NCBI RefSeq assembly: GCF_018603905.1
Contig: NZ_JAHFZZ010000030.1
Span: forward strand, 1 to 64,000
DNA from: Nonomuraea sp. NEAU-A123
GTDB lineage: Bacteria; Actinomycetota; Actinomycetes; Streptosporangiales; Streptosporangiaceae
DNA: 64,000 nt
Reading direction: 5' to 3'
The notes below the pieces were generated by a model. It made no database searches, was not told the origin of the DNA, and saw only the letters and a program-made list of their open reading frames with translations. The position numbers and the translations under genes are program-made. This document shows, piece by piece, positions 1 through 7,639 of the stretch; within the stretch, counting starts at the first letter, position 1; each line of letters starts with the position of its first letter.

Positions 1-108
1 ATCGAGAACATCAACAGCTTCCGCGTCCAGCTGTCCCAATGGTCTCACCAGGGCTACCTCAACAAGATCGGACCAGCCCTCTACGGCCCCCTGCCCACCA
101 GCACTTAA

Positions 109-900
109 GCCTTTGTCAGCAGGCTCTTAGAAAACGCGCTACCGGACGATCCGGAACTCGCAGCAACTTGGCCACGCTATGCACGATTGCTCTCTCACGC
201 ACGCTTCGTGCTGACCGCCCAAGCCAACGGTATGCGCAAAATCGCCCGCTATCTCGGTGTGAGCGGCGACTACCGCACCGCCAAAGCTCTCTACCGGAAA
301 ATTCTTGACAACACTTGGGCGAACCTGGGATCCGAGCACCCCGTCACTTTGACCGCACGGTCCAATCTTGCGCGCTGGACGGGATGGGCGGGCGACGCCA
401 CCGCAGCTCGGGACCAGCTCGCCGCCCTGCTCCCCGTCGAGGAACGCGTGCTCGGTGCTGAACACGCCCAAACCCTTCTCACTCGCCATAATCTTGCGCG
501 CTGGACAGGGGATGCGGGGGATGCGGTAGCCGCTCGTGACCAGTTCGCTGCCCTGCTCCCCATCCGCGAACGCGTACTCGGTGCCGAGCACCCCTCCACG
601 CTGGCCACCCGGCATAACCTCGCGCGCTGGACAGGACAGGCGGGGGATGCGGTAGCCGCCCGTAACCAGCTCATCGCCCTGCTCCCCATCCGCGAACGCG
701 TACTCGGTGCCGAGCACCCCGACACGCTCGCCACCCGCCACGAGCTTGCACGTTGGATGGGATGGGCGGGCGACGCGGCAGCCGCTCGCGATCAGCTCAC
801 TGCCCTGCTCCCCGTTCGGCAGTGCGTGTCAGGCGTTAATCATCCCGACACTCGAAGCATCCGGGCCGACCTCGCCCACTGGACGGATCACGCACCGTAA
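109..900 (+). pseudogene. 5'-truncated TPR gene (C-terminal part of an NB-ARC/TPR-type protein)
   Basis: The reading frame from 109 gives a sequence starting 'LPDDPELAATWPRYARLL', the usual linker before the TPRs in actinomycete NB-ARC/TPR proteins. About four TPR-like units of roughly 42 residues follow, each with a 'GAEHP.TL.TR..LARW' core. No NB-ARC part precedes it: the same frame has a stop at 106-108, and codons 1-105 encode unrelated sequence I do not recognise. Coding homology begins upstream of any plausible start (TTG 187, ATG 230), so I read it as a gene cut at about 108 by recombination. A short TPR-only protein from TTG 187 (237 residues) cannot be excluded. Confidence 0.6.
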
Positions 901-923
901 AAGAGAGGGCTCGGCCTTTCCTC

Positions 924-972
924 TGTGTCGTATTTTCCCAACTACCAAACTCCACTGGGAAAATACGACACA
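924..972. repeat. Perfect 17-bp inverted repeat with 15-nt loop
   Basis: The arm 924-940 (TGTGTCGTATTTTCCCA) is exactly complementary to 956-972. The structure starts 24 bp after the stop of the truncated TPR gene, so it could act as a terminator, but it has no U-tract. It could equally be the end of a small mobile repeat, since its right arm leads into a 26-bp sequence that recurs at 3569. Confidence 0.7.
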
Positions 973-987
973 GTCGAATACGTCACG
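962..987 (+). repeat. 26-bp direct repeat, copy 1 (copy 2 at 3569)
   Basis: Sequence AATACGACACAGTCGAATAC plus GTCACG. It is identical at 25 of 26 positions to 3569-3594. Each copy lies 40-60 bp after the stop codon of a TPR-containing gene. Confidence 0.7.
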
Positions 988-1005
988 CCACCAGTCTTCT
1001 GTGCA

Positions 1006-1058
1006 GTATTGCATCGGATGCGACTATTGCGCTTTGCGTTCGTATTGCATCGGGTGCG
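1006..1058 (+). repeat. Two 17-bp direct repeats, possible operator in front of the effector/NLR pair
   Basis: GTATTGCATCGGATGCG at 1006-1022 recurs at 1042-1058 with one mismatch. The 36-bp spacing is about three and a half helical turns. They lie 105-155 bp upstream of the 138-residue gene, where a promoter or operator would be. Function is inferred from position only. Confidence 0.4.
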
Positions 1059-1161
1059 GGTCTGATTCGGGGACATCCCTGGGCATGTCCAGCAATCGCC
1101 TGCCGCGCCTGTCCGTGCGGCGTACGATCGGCTCACCCGTCGAGGTGGACCGGAGGGGCGT

Positions 1162-1578
1162 ATGGATGTCTCTGCTGTGGTGGCGTTGGCGATGCCGTAC
1201 GTGAGCGCGGCGATCGGCGCCTACGGGAATGCGGTGCTGAACAAGGCGCAGGATGTGGCCGCCGATGAGACGGTCGGCCTGGGGCGCCGGCTGCTGCAGC
1301 GCATCTGGCAACGGCCGGAAAGCCAGGCCGAGCTGGAGAGCGCGGTGGCCGACCGGGTCCAGGCGCCAGACGATGACGACAGCCTGGCCGCACTACGGTT
1401 ACAGATCAAGAAGGCGCTCGCGGCCGACCCGGCGCTGGCCAAGGAGTTCGCCGACATGCTCGGCCCGGCCGCCGCTCCGGCGGCGGTGACGGTGAGCGCG
1501 GTCGGTGAGCGGGCGGTGGCCGCGGGAACCAACACCGGCATCATCCAGACCGGCGACAAAGCCCGCGCCGACCGGTGA
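1162..1578 (+). CDS. Putative Bell/HeLo-like effector with C-terminal amyloid signalling motif
   Basis: This 138-residue protein opens with a hydrophobic, possibly membrane-active helix (residues about 4-25). A helical middle with charged segments follows, then an Ala/Pro linker (101-110). The C-terminal motif 'GERAVAAGTNTGIIQTGD' (115-132) is nearly repeated at the N-terminus of the next gene. Bacterial amyloid signalling motifs of this 'GxNxGII.TGD' type are known to sit at the C-terminus of small cell-death effectors (Bell domain) and at the N-terminus of the partner NLR, which nucleates the effector fold. The start follows a GGAGGGG ribosome-binding site, and the stop overlaps the next start (GTGA). 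Assignment as an effector rests on motif and context; the N-terminal fold was not verified. Confidence 0.7.
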   Translation: MDVSAVVALAMPYVSAAIGAYGNAVLNKAQDVAADETVGLGRRLLQRIWQRPESQAELESAVADRVQAPDDDDSLAALRLQIKKALAADPALAKEFADMLGPAAAPAAVTVSAVGERAVAAGTNTGIIQTGDKARADR

Positions 1579-3527
1579 GCATCCCCCCGCCGGATCACTC
1601 CTGTGTGTCCGCCCACGGGCCACGCGCGGTCAGCGTGGGCGGGAGCAACCCAGGTATCATCCAGACCGGCGATAACGCCTCGGCGACCATCGTGCAGCCG
1701 ACCGGCCCGGCCCCGCAGGCCCTGGCCGGTCTGCCGGCCGCGCCGGTCGGCTTCGTCGGCCGCACCGACGCTCTGGAACAGATACTGGCGTTCCTGAACC
1801 CTGCAGGCCGGGGATGGCCGGGGGTGGTGGTGTCGGCGGTGGCGGGGATGGCCGGGGTCGGCAAGACCGCGCTCACGCTGGTAGCCGCCCACCAGGCAAT
1901 GACCCAGGGCTGGTTCGGCGTCGGGGTGTTCTTCATCGACATGCGCAGCTACACCCCCGACCCCGGCGAACGCGTCTCCGCCACAGCCGCGGCCGGGCAA
2001 CTGCTGCGCGCGATGGGCATCCGCGACACCGACCTGCCACCCACCGGCGATGAGCAGCTGGGCTTGTACCAGTCGGTGCTGGCCGACCGAGCCGGCGAGG
2101 GGATGCCGGTGCTGGTGGTGGCCGACAACGCCGCCGTCTCTGGCCAGGTCGAGCCGCTGCTGCCGGCCCAGCCGTGTCACCGGCTGCTGATCACCTCCCG
2201 GCACACCCTGACCCTGCCCGCCCACCTGGTCGACCTGGCCGTCCTGCCCGAAGCCGACGCGGTCGACCTGCTGCGCACCGCGCTACAGGCGGGGCGGGCC
2301 GATCCACGCGCCGGCGCCGAGCCCGAACCCGTGGCGAAGATCGCCCGACTGTGCGGACGGCTGCCGCTGGCGTTGCAGATCATCGCCGCTCTGCTGCGCG
2401 CCGAACCCGACCGGCCGCTGGCCGAGATGGCAGCCGAGATGGCCGACGCCCAGCAGCGGCTGGACGCCCTCGACAGCGGCGACCGGGACCAGCATGGCCG
2501 CCCGCTGGCGGTCCGGGCCGCGTTCGACCTGTCCTACCAGCACCTGCTCGTCGACCAGCCCGAACAGGCTCGGCTATTTCGGATGCTGCCGCTCAACCCT
2601 GGCCCGGACATCTCTCTCCCGGCCGCCGCCGCCCTGACCAGCGCTCCGGAGCCGGTGGTGCGCCGGCAGCTGGCCGCGCTGGCCCGGGCGCACCTGCTCA
2701 CCATCCCGATCACCGGCCGGTGGAGCATGCACGACCTGGTCCGCCTGTACGCCGACCAACACGGCGTCAGCCCGGCAGCTGACGACCAACGTGAGCAGGC
2801 GCTGGACCGGCTGCTGTATTACTACCTAGCTACGGCCGAGGCCGCCAACGACCACCTGCAGGCCCTGCCCGGCCAGCCCGTCCCGGACCACTTCACCGGA
2901 CGAGACGATGCCATGGCCTGGTTCGACACTGAACGCGCCAATCTAGTCGCTGCCGTCACTCTCGCCCAAGCCACCGCACGCCACCACATTGCCCACCTTC
3001 TGCCAGCGCGCCTGAACGTCTACCTGCACTGGCGACGCGCCCTCGACGATCTTCTGACCGTCAACACCATCGCGGCGACCGCGAGCACCCGCCTCGGCGA
3101 CCGCCACGGTGAAGGCACGGCGCTGAACAACCTCGGCGTCGCCCTGCGCCAGGTGCGGCGCTTTGACGAGGCCATCACCGCCCTCCAGGACGCCGCCACC
3201 ATCTACCCCGACCTCGGCGACCGCCACGGTGAAGGCACGGCGCTGAACAACCTCGGCGTCGCCCTGCGCCAGGTGCGGCGCTTTGACGAGGCCATCACCG
3301 CCCACCAAGACGCCGCCACCATCTCCCGCCAGCTCGGCGACCGCCACAGCGATGGCCTAGCGCTGACCAACCTCGGCCTCGCCCTATGCGAGATACGGCG
3401 CTTTGACGAGGCCATCATCGCGTTCAAGCAGGCCAAGTCGATGTTCGACTTCACGAAGGATGATCACAGCCGTGCTATCGTGCAGGCCAACCTCACAGAG
3501 ACCGAGCGGCGACAAGCTGGCGGGTGA
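1575..3527 (+). CDS. NLR-like NB-ARC/TPR STAND ATPase with N-terminal amyloid motif
   Basis: This 650-residue protein starts at a GTG overlapping the upstream TGA. Residues 16-33 hold 'GPRAVSVGGSNPGIIQTG', matching the partner's C-terminus. An NB-ARC ATPase follows, with P-loop 'GMAGVGKT' (91-98), a Walker B-like 'VLVVADN', 'GRLPLALQ' and an 'MHD' triad ('WSMHDLVRLYA', about 382). The C-terminus (about 497-640) has at least three 40-residue TPRs ('NNLGVAL.Q.RRFDEAI'). In STAND proteins the repeats sense a ligand and NB-ARC oligomerises. Here assembled N-terminal motifs would template the partner effector, giving a signal-triggered cell-death or anti-phage module (inference). Two TPR units are identical at DNA level over 92 bp, a sign of recent repeat expansion. 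Confidence 0.85.
   Translation: MSIPPPDHSCVSAHGPRAVSVGGSNPGIIQTGDNASATIVQPTGPAPQALAGLPAAPVGFVGRTDALEQILAFLNPAGRGWPGVVVSAVAGMAGVGKTALTLVAAHQAMTQGWFGVGVFFIDMRSYTPDPGERVSATAAAGQLLRAMGIRDTDLPPTGDEQLGLYQSVLADRAGEGMPVLVVADNAAVSGQVEPLLPAQPCHRLLITSRHTLTLPAHLVDLAVLPEADAVDLLRTALQAGRADPRAGAEPEPVAKIARLCGRLPLALQIIAALLRAEPDRPLAEMAAEMADAQQRLDALDSGDRDQHGRPLAVRAAFDLSYQHLLVDQPEQARLFRMLPLNPGPDISLPAAAALTSAPEPVVRRQLAALARAHLLTIPITGRWSMHDLVRLYADQHGVSPAADDQREQALDRLLYYYLATAEAANDHLQALPGQPVPDHFTGRDDAMAWFDTERANLVAAVTLAQATARHHIAHLLPARLNVYLHWRRALDDLLTVNTIAATASTRLGDRHGEGTALNNLGVALRQVRRFDEAITALQDAATIYPDLGDRHGEGTALNNLGVALRQVRRFDEAITAHQDAATISRQLGDRHSDGLALTNLGLALCEIRRFDEAIIAFKQAKSMFDFTKDDHSRAIVQANLTETERRQAGG
3092..3303 (+). 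repeat. Recent tandem duplication of a TPR unit (2 x 92 bp identical, 120-bp period)
   Basis: Bases 3092-3183 are identical to 3212-3303. The period of 120 bp equals one 40-residue TPR. A third, diverged unit follows from about 3332. Identity without synonymous change points to recent duplication or gene conversion inside the sensor domain. Confidence 0.9.
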
Positions 3528-4052
3528 TGCACGGCGCCACGTCAACCACCCCGACGAGCTACAAGACGAATACGACACAGTTGAATACGTCACGGTGCCG
3601 GTCTCATGCTCAATGATCTTGTCGTTGGTGTTTTGGTCGGTACGGCTTCGCTTTCATCTGAGCCTTGATCCCCGATGGTTTTATTGGCCACCGGCGTAGA
3701 GGAAACGCTGTAGCGGATCGCCGAGCGCCCACGTCCCGTTCACCCGGGTCACGATGCGTCGGAGGCCTCCCTCTGCGACCGCAAGCGAGTGCGCGAGCCG
3801 CTACGACGCCTCAGGGCTACATGCGGATACCGAGCGAGACTCGGCATGGCTCGGAGGCCCGGCCCTCGCATCCCCATCGAGCAGATCGGCGGCCGGTGAA
3901 TCGAGCCCGATCACATTCGATCAAGGAAGTGCGATGAGAGTGCGACGTACTCGTGTTACTGACGCGTATTGTCGAACACTCGCAAGCATTCACTAGCACT
4001 CTGACCTGTATTTTAGTGCGATGACGTCGCTACTTAACGTCTCTGTATGTGT
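3528..4052. other. Intergenic stretch between NLR and first att site
   Basis: No supportable gene. It holds the second copy of the 26-bp repeat (3569-3594). From about 3600 the composition is mixed, with AT-rich patches near 3940-4050 that read as degraded non-coding DNA at the end of an older element. Confidence 0.5.
3569..3594 (+). repeat. 26-bp direct repeat, copy 2 (copy 1 at 962)
   Basis: One mismatch to 962-987. It lies 42 bp after the NLR stop codon. Unlike copy 1, it is not preceded by an inverted copy. Confidence 0.7.
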
Positions 4053-4095
4053 CTTGTAAACAGAAGGTCAGGGGTTCGATTCCCCTCGTCGGCTC
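4053..4095 (+). other. att site 1: 3' half of a tRNA, probably tRNA-Thr(TGT)
   Basis: The sequence runs from the anticodon loop (CTTGTAAA) through the variable loop and T-arm (GGGGTTCGATTCCCC) to the acceptor strand (TCGGCTC). The 5' half of a tRNA is absent, so this is not a functional gene. The same 42 bp occur at 15211 and 28784. tRNA 3' halves are classic attB sites of actinomycete integrative elements: each integration restores the tRNA at one end and leaves such a fragment at the other. The anticodon call is from position in the loop. Confidence 0.88.
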
Positions 4096-4101
4096 TACAA
4101 G

Positions 4102-4140
4102 AGGAAGCCCTTGAACAGGCGTTATGCCGTCAGGGGCTTT
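4102..4140 (+). terminator. Imperfect hairpin after att site 1
   Basis: AAGCCCTTGAACAGGC pairs imperfectly with GCCGTCAGGGGCTTT and is followed by a T-rich run. All three att copies carry such a hairpin, as expected if a tRNA terminator accompanied the att core. Confidence 0.55.
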
Positions 4141-4165
4141 CTGTTTGTCAGGACAATGTTGAGAT

Positions 4166-4188
4166 CTTGTTAACACCTTTGCTAACAC
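4166..4188 (+). promoter_or_regulatory. Arm-type repeat, left end of element B
   Basis: CTTGTTAACACCTTTGCTAACAC holds two copies of a YTAACA word. A matching site (17 of 23 bases) sits at 15082-15104, just inside the other att site. Paired repeats at both inner ends of an element resemble integrase arm-binding sites. Function is inferred. Confidence 0.45.
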
Positions 4189-4211
4189 GGTGGCTCCTGG
4201 GTGGCTCCCAT

Positions 4212-4410
4212 CTATCCGCCGACGGCCTTTGCGAAGATGTCAGCAGCGGTGGCCGCCTGTTCGTGGATGACGTGGACGTACACCCGAAGGGCGATCGCCG
4301 GGTCGGAATGGCCGAGGCGGGGCCGCGACGACATGGACGGGGGACGCTGGCCAGGAGCAGGGTCGTCGCGTGGATATGGCGGAGATCGTGAGTGCGCCGT
4401 GAGGCGCTGT
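4212..4410 (-). pseudogene. Tyrosine integrase C-terminal remnant, frameshifted
   Basis: Reading leftward, frames give 'THDLRHIHATTLLLA', then 'RLGHSDPAIALRVYVHVI' and 'ADIFAKAV' up to a TAG at 4214-4212. These are the HxxR and RLGH boxes plus the nucleophile Tyr region of phage-type integrases. Two extra C residues (near 4340 and 4320) break the frame between the boxes, and the N-terminal two thirds are missing. The gene's 3' end faces att site 1 about 115 bp away, the usual int-att geometry, so this was probably the integrase of element B. It is not functional. Confidence 0.8.
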
Positions 4411-4570
4411 GAGTTGAGTGGAGGTGAAAGACCTTCACCGCTGCCCCTGTCGCAGCAGGGAGGCGGAGCTGAGGGCAGCCTGATCCGGGTGGTGCCGGGG
4501 AGGGCGGGAGCAGCCCTGACAACGCCGGGACGGGCCAGTACTGCCAGATGGTGTCAACGACGCTCGAATC

Positions 4571-6316
4571 CTGGATCAGGCACAGATTTCGTGATCGGAC
4601 CCTGGTCAGTCAGTCAGCAGGATGCGTTTGCGCAGGAGATCGGGGTTGGCGCGGCCGTACATCTGCCGCTTGAGCATCTTGGTCCGGTTGACGTGCCCTT
4701 CGACGGGCCCGGAGCTGTAGGGCAGGGTGAGCCCGGCGGTGACGGCGTCTTGGTCCCGGCGTAATCCGGTCACAAAGGAGTGCAGCTCAGGCAGGTCGTC
4801 GTTGAGAACGGCGGTCATCCACGTCTCCAAGTTCTGGCCCTGGCGGTGCATCATCATCTCGGCGAACTGACGCACACGCAGCCGAAGCATCGCCAGCTGA
4901 GGGCAGGCGGTGGCGAGCACCTGGAGCCGGCGGTTCTCCTCAGGGTCGAGATTGGCGGGGTTGCGCAGGAACCAGCCGGTGACCTGCCGGACCGTGGGCG
5001 GCCGCGATGGCGTCGGCGCGGGAGGCGTTCCGTCGCGCCAGGGACGGACGTACTGGCGGACGGTGGTGCCGCTGCCGCAATAGCCCAGAGCCTGCAGTTC
5101 CCGGTAGAGGAGTTCAGCGTTGGTGCATCCCTCGGCCCAGCGTCTGCGCAGGTAGGAGTCGTAGGCTCCCAGGTTCTTAGGCCGCCAGCCGGTACCGGCG
5201 TGAACGAGCAGGTCCTCGGGATTGGCGGCACGAGCGAAGCGCCGGACGGTGTTGCGGCCCAGGGACAGCAGGCGAGCGATCTCCCGCAGTCCCTGGCCTT
5301 GTTCGAGCAAGGCGTGAACGGCGGCATGCCGCTCGCGGGTTCGCATGGCGATGCGGTCCTGACGGTCGGCGGGCGAGCGAGGCGGAGCGGACGGCGCCGC
5401 AGGTGGCGAGGTGTCGGTGCGAGTGCTGGGCGCGGCGATCAGGGCTTGCAGGTGGTGGCGGTGGCGGGTGACGGCGCGTTCGACGGCCTCGCCGAGGTTG
5501 CGCCAGATGTGCCAGCGGTCCGCGACTTGGGTCGCGTGCGGCGCGCCCCGGGCGATGCCCTCGGCATAGGCACCGGCTCGGTCACGGCAGACGACCTCGA
5601 CCCCGGGATGCGCACGAAGCCACGCTGCGAGGGTGTCGGCCGTCCGGTCGGCCAGCACGTCCACCACGGTGCTGGTGGAGATATCGATCAGGATCGTGCC
5701 GTAGGAGTGCCCCGCCGCAGAGCGAAGTCGTCCACGCCGAGCACCCGCGGACCGGCTTGGAGGGCCGGGTCGGGCAACGCGCGGATCAGCCTGATCAGCG
5801 TCATCCGGCTCACCGAGGCCGCCAGCCGGTCGGCGAGCCGGGCTCCGGCCCGGCCGCCCAGCGCCAGCGCGATCGCCTGCAACGCCCTCGCCGCCCGGAT
5901 GCTGCGGCGGCCGTATCGGACGGTCAGCCCCGGAACCTGCTCAGCGAACGTCGCCTTTGTGCACGTGGAGGTGCGGCAGAAGAACCGGTGCACTCGCAGG
6001 TGAACGAGCACCTCCTGGCCCCCGACCGCAGTATCGGACAGCCGCCGTACATAGTGGCTGTGCACTCGCTGCGACGGCGTTCCACAAGCCGGGCAGGCGG
6101 CCTTCACGGTGCCAGTCCTGGCCCGGACCTGCACTGTGGCTCCCGACCGGAACACCTCGTCGACGCACACACCTGCCAAGTGAGGAAACAAGACGGCGAG
6201 CAGCTCCTTGATCAACACGCTGCAGATGTTGGTAATCAAGGAGTCGGCTACCGGCCGGAACGCCCGAATCGTGATCTACGCAACGGGTCCGATCACGGAA
6301 AGTGTGCCTGATCCAG
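4571..6316. mobile_element. ISL3-family-like insertion sequence with 32-bp terminal inverted repeats
   Basis: The left end 4571-4602 (starts CTGGATCAGGCACA) and the right end 6285-6316 are inverted repeats with three mismatches over 32 bp. They enclose a minus-strand transposase and 1,746 bp in total. No 8-bp target duplication is visible at the flanks (CTCGAATC against TATTCACG), so the flanks may have rearranged. It inserted beside or into the decayed integrase. Confidence 0.85.
4606..6239 (-). pseudogene. ISL3-family transposase, broken by one frameshift
   Basis: The upstream part (6239-5688) has an N-terminal zinc-finger-like CPAC..C...C region and the first catalytic Asp in 'VLGVDDFALRRG'. 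The downstream part (5667-4606) continues with 'VVCRDRAGAYAEG' (second Asp), an HTH-like insertion 'LREIARLLSLGRNTVRRF' and 'SSGPVEGHVNRTKMLKRQ' (catalytic Glu). The expected 'RGHSYGTILIDIS' link is restored by adding one base at about 5709 (GTGCCCC for GTGGCCCC). The element is therefore probably inactive unless frameshifting occurs. Full-length relatives are about 500-550 residues, matching the sum of both parts. Confidence 0.85.
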
Positions 6317-6536
6317 TATTCACGTGTCGTCGACACCGAATGTTGGGTTCGGCTCAGCGTCCGGCTAGTCAGCCGGATGTGGTGTCGGTCGCCGTGGTGC
6401 TGGCGTCCATGGCCGTCAGCGCTTGGGCCGCGCGTTCCCCGTACGCCGTACCCTCGATCGGGTGCCGCCGCGGTGACGTCTGGGTGACATGCTCGAGGAA
6501 AATCGGTCTTAACGTCTCGAAGCGCCGGAGAGGGCC
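6317..6536. other. Upstream region of the SARP operon
   Basis: No gene is supportable. The region must hold the operon promoter; I see only a short CCGGCTAGTCAGCCGG hairpin at about 6360. The ribosome-binding site GGAGAGGG at 6528-6534 fixes the next start. Confidence 0.4.
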
Positions 6537-7283
6537 ATGGCCTACAACGGAGCACGAATCGACACGAGCGCAACTGACGCAGTGTGTATAACGCTCACCG
6601 GCGAGTTCGAGCTGACTGTGGCAGACCGTCGGCTCGCGCTTCCACGTGGTGTCGAGCGGGTGCTGGCCTATCTGGCGCTGATGGAGCATCCCGTGAGCCG
6701 AACGGCTCTGGCAGGTGCTCTTTGGTTCGATACGTCTGCGCAGCGGGCGGCGAACAATCTGCGCACCACCTTGTGGCGTCTTAGCCGCGTCGGCGTTCGA
6801 GTATTGTCTGCCGCTCCCGACCGGCTCGGTTTGTCGTTGAACGTGAGGGTTGATGTCACGGAACTGTCCAGGCTCTCGCAGCGGCTAATTCACGAGGCCA
6901 ATACGGACGATCTGAGCCGTCTCCCACTGCTTGTTAGGCACGCCGAGCTTCTGCCGGACTGGGATGATCCATGGGTGGTGGCAGACCGGGAGCGGTTCCG
7001 ACTCCTCCGCTTGGAAGCACTGGAACACGCGGCATCGGCACTGATCGAACGGAACCACCTCGGGGATGCTCTAATTGCAGCTCTGGCCTCGGTCCGGGCG
7101 GAGCCTCTTCGCGAAAGCAGCCGTCGCCTGGCAATACGGGTGCACATCTCGGAGGGGAACGTTGTTGAGGCCCTCCGGTCATACCGCGAGTACCAGGCGC
7201 TGCTTTGGGAAGAGCTTGGGATCGAGCCGTCTGGCCTCATGCAGCAGCTGATTGAACCCCTGACCGTCCGGAGCGGGGAGTGA
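6537..7283 (+). CDS. SARP-like transcriptional regulator (winged helix + BTAD)
   Basis: This 248-residue protein has an N-terminal OmpR-type winged helix (about 18-95: 'LPRGVERVLAYLALMEHPVSR', 'NNLRTTLWRLSR' and similar). A BTAD helical domain follows (about 100-240), ending in the hallmark 'SYREYQALLWEELGIEPS'. There is no ATPase or TPR extension, so it is the short SARP form known to activate neighbouring gene clusters. It is first in a tight same-strand run ending at 14075, and the gap to the next gene is 7 bp, so it probably regulates and is co-transcribed with that operon. Confidence 0.88.
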   Translation: MAYNGARIDTSATDAVCITLTGEFELTVADRRLALPRGVERVLAYLALMEHPVSRTALAGALWFDTSAQRAANNLRTTLWRLSRVGVRVLSAAPDRLGLSLNVRVDVTELSRLSQRLIHEANTDDLSRLPLLVRHAELLPDWDDPWVVADRERFRLLRLEALEHAASALIERNHLGDALIAALASVRAEPLRESSRRLAIRVHISEGNVVEALRSYREYQALLWEELGIEPSGLMQQLIEPLTVRSGE

Positions 7284-7290
7284 CGCCAGC

Positions 7291-7575
7291 GTGCCGCGTC
7301 GGTGCCTTCCTCAGAGCAGGCTCCCCGACGTGGGACTTTCCGCCGGCACACGGCATGAGGTAGCTGTTGTTCGCGTCGAGGTTCGCGACACGAACGACGC
7401 AGCACTGCTGATTGAGCTACTCGAGGTGGGACACGAACACGGCCGCGACAAGCTACTCGGCCGGACTACGAACGCGGCGAGCGCCTGTCACATTCTCGAA
7501 CAATGGCTCCTCACACTCGCCTGCGGACTCGATCGGCCATCTACTGCCGAAGACACTGGGGTGTCGGATGAGTGA
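7291..7575 (+). CDS. Small protein of unknown function (94 aa)
   Basis: It starts at GTG 7291, seven bases after the regulator's stop, and ends overlapping the next small gene. From about residue 20 it reads as an ordinary globular sequence ('HEVAVVRVEVRDTNDAALLI'). I see no motif, signal peptide or membrane segment. Tight packing in the operon supports it as a gene; no family was recognised. Confidence 0.5.
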   Translation: MPRRCLPQSRLPDVGLSAGTRHEVAVVRVEVRDTNDAALLIELLEVGHEHGRDKLLGRTTNAASACHILEQWLLTLACGLDRPSTAEDTGVSDE

Positions 7576-7639
7576 CGTCAGAGAGACGGTCCGGAACGCC
7601 GCGCAAGACATCCTTATCGGACTTCAAGGTGAGGAATGA
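7568..7639 (+). CDS. 23-residue translationally coupled small protein
   Basis: ATG 7568 lies inside the preceding gene's end (ATGAGTGA) and its TGA overlaps the next ATG (ATGA at 7636). The peptide begins MSDVRETVRNAAQDILIGLQ and could form one amphipathic helix. Overlaps on both sides suggest it is translated, either as a real small protein or as a coupling leader that sets expression of the 796-residue protein. Not recognised. Confidence 0.45.
   Translation: MSDVRETVRNAAQDILIGLQGEE

Noticed and set aside
1221..2225. Long minus-strand open frame opposite the effector/NLR pair
   Set aside because: Ala/Gly/Arg/His-rich antisense shadow of high-GC coding sequence with no domain; the plus-strand genes have clear NB-ARC and TPR motifs.
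3092..3303. Possible CRISPR-like repeat
   Set aside because: The repeats are coding TPR units in frame with 120-bp period, not short repeats with unique spacers; no cas genes nearby.
4053..4095. Possible functional tRNA genes at the three att copies
   Set aside because: Only the 3' half from the anticodon loop onward is present; no D-arm or 5' acceptor strand precedes any copy.
4780..6003. 407-residue plus-strand frame across the transposase
   Set aside because: Antisense shadow of the ISL3 transposase, which has recognisable catalytic motifs.
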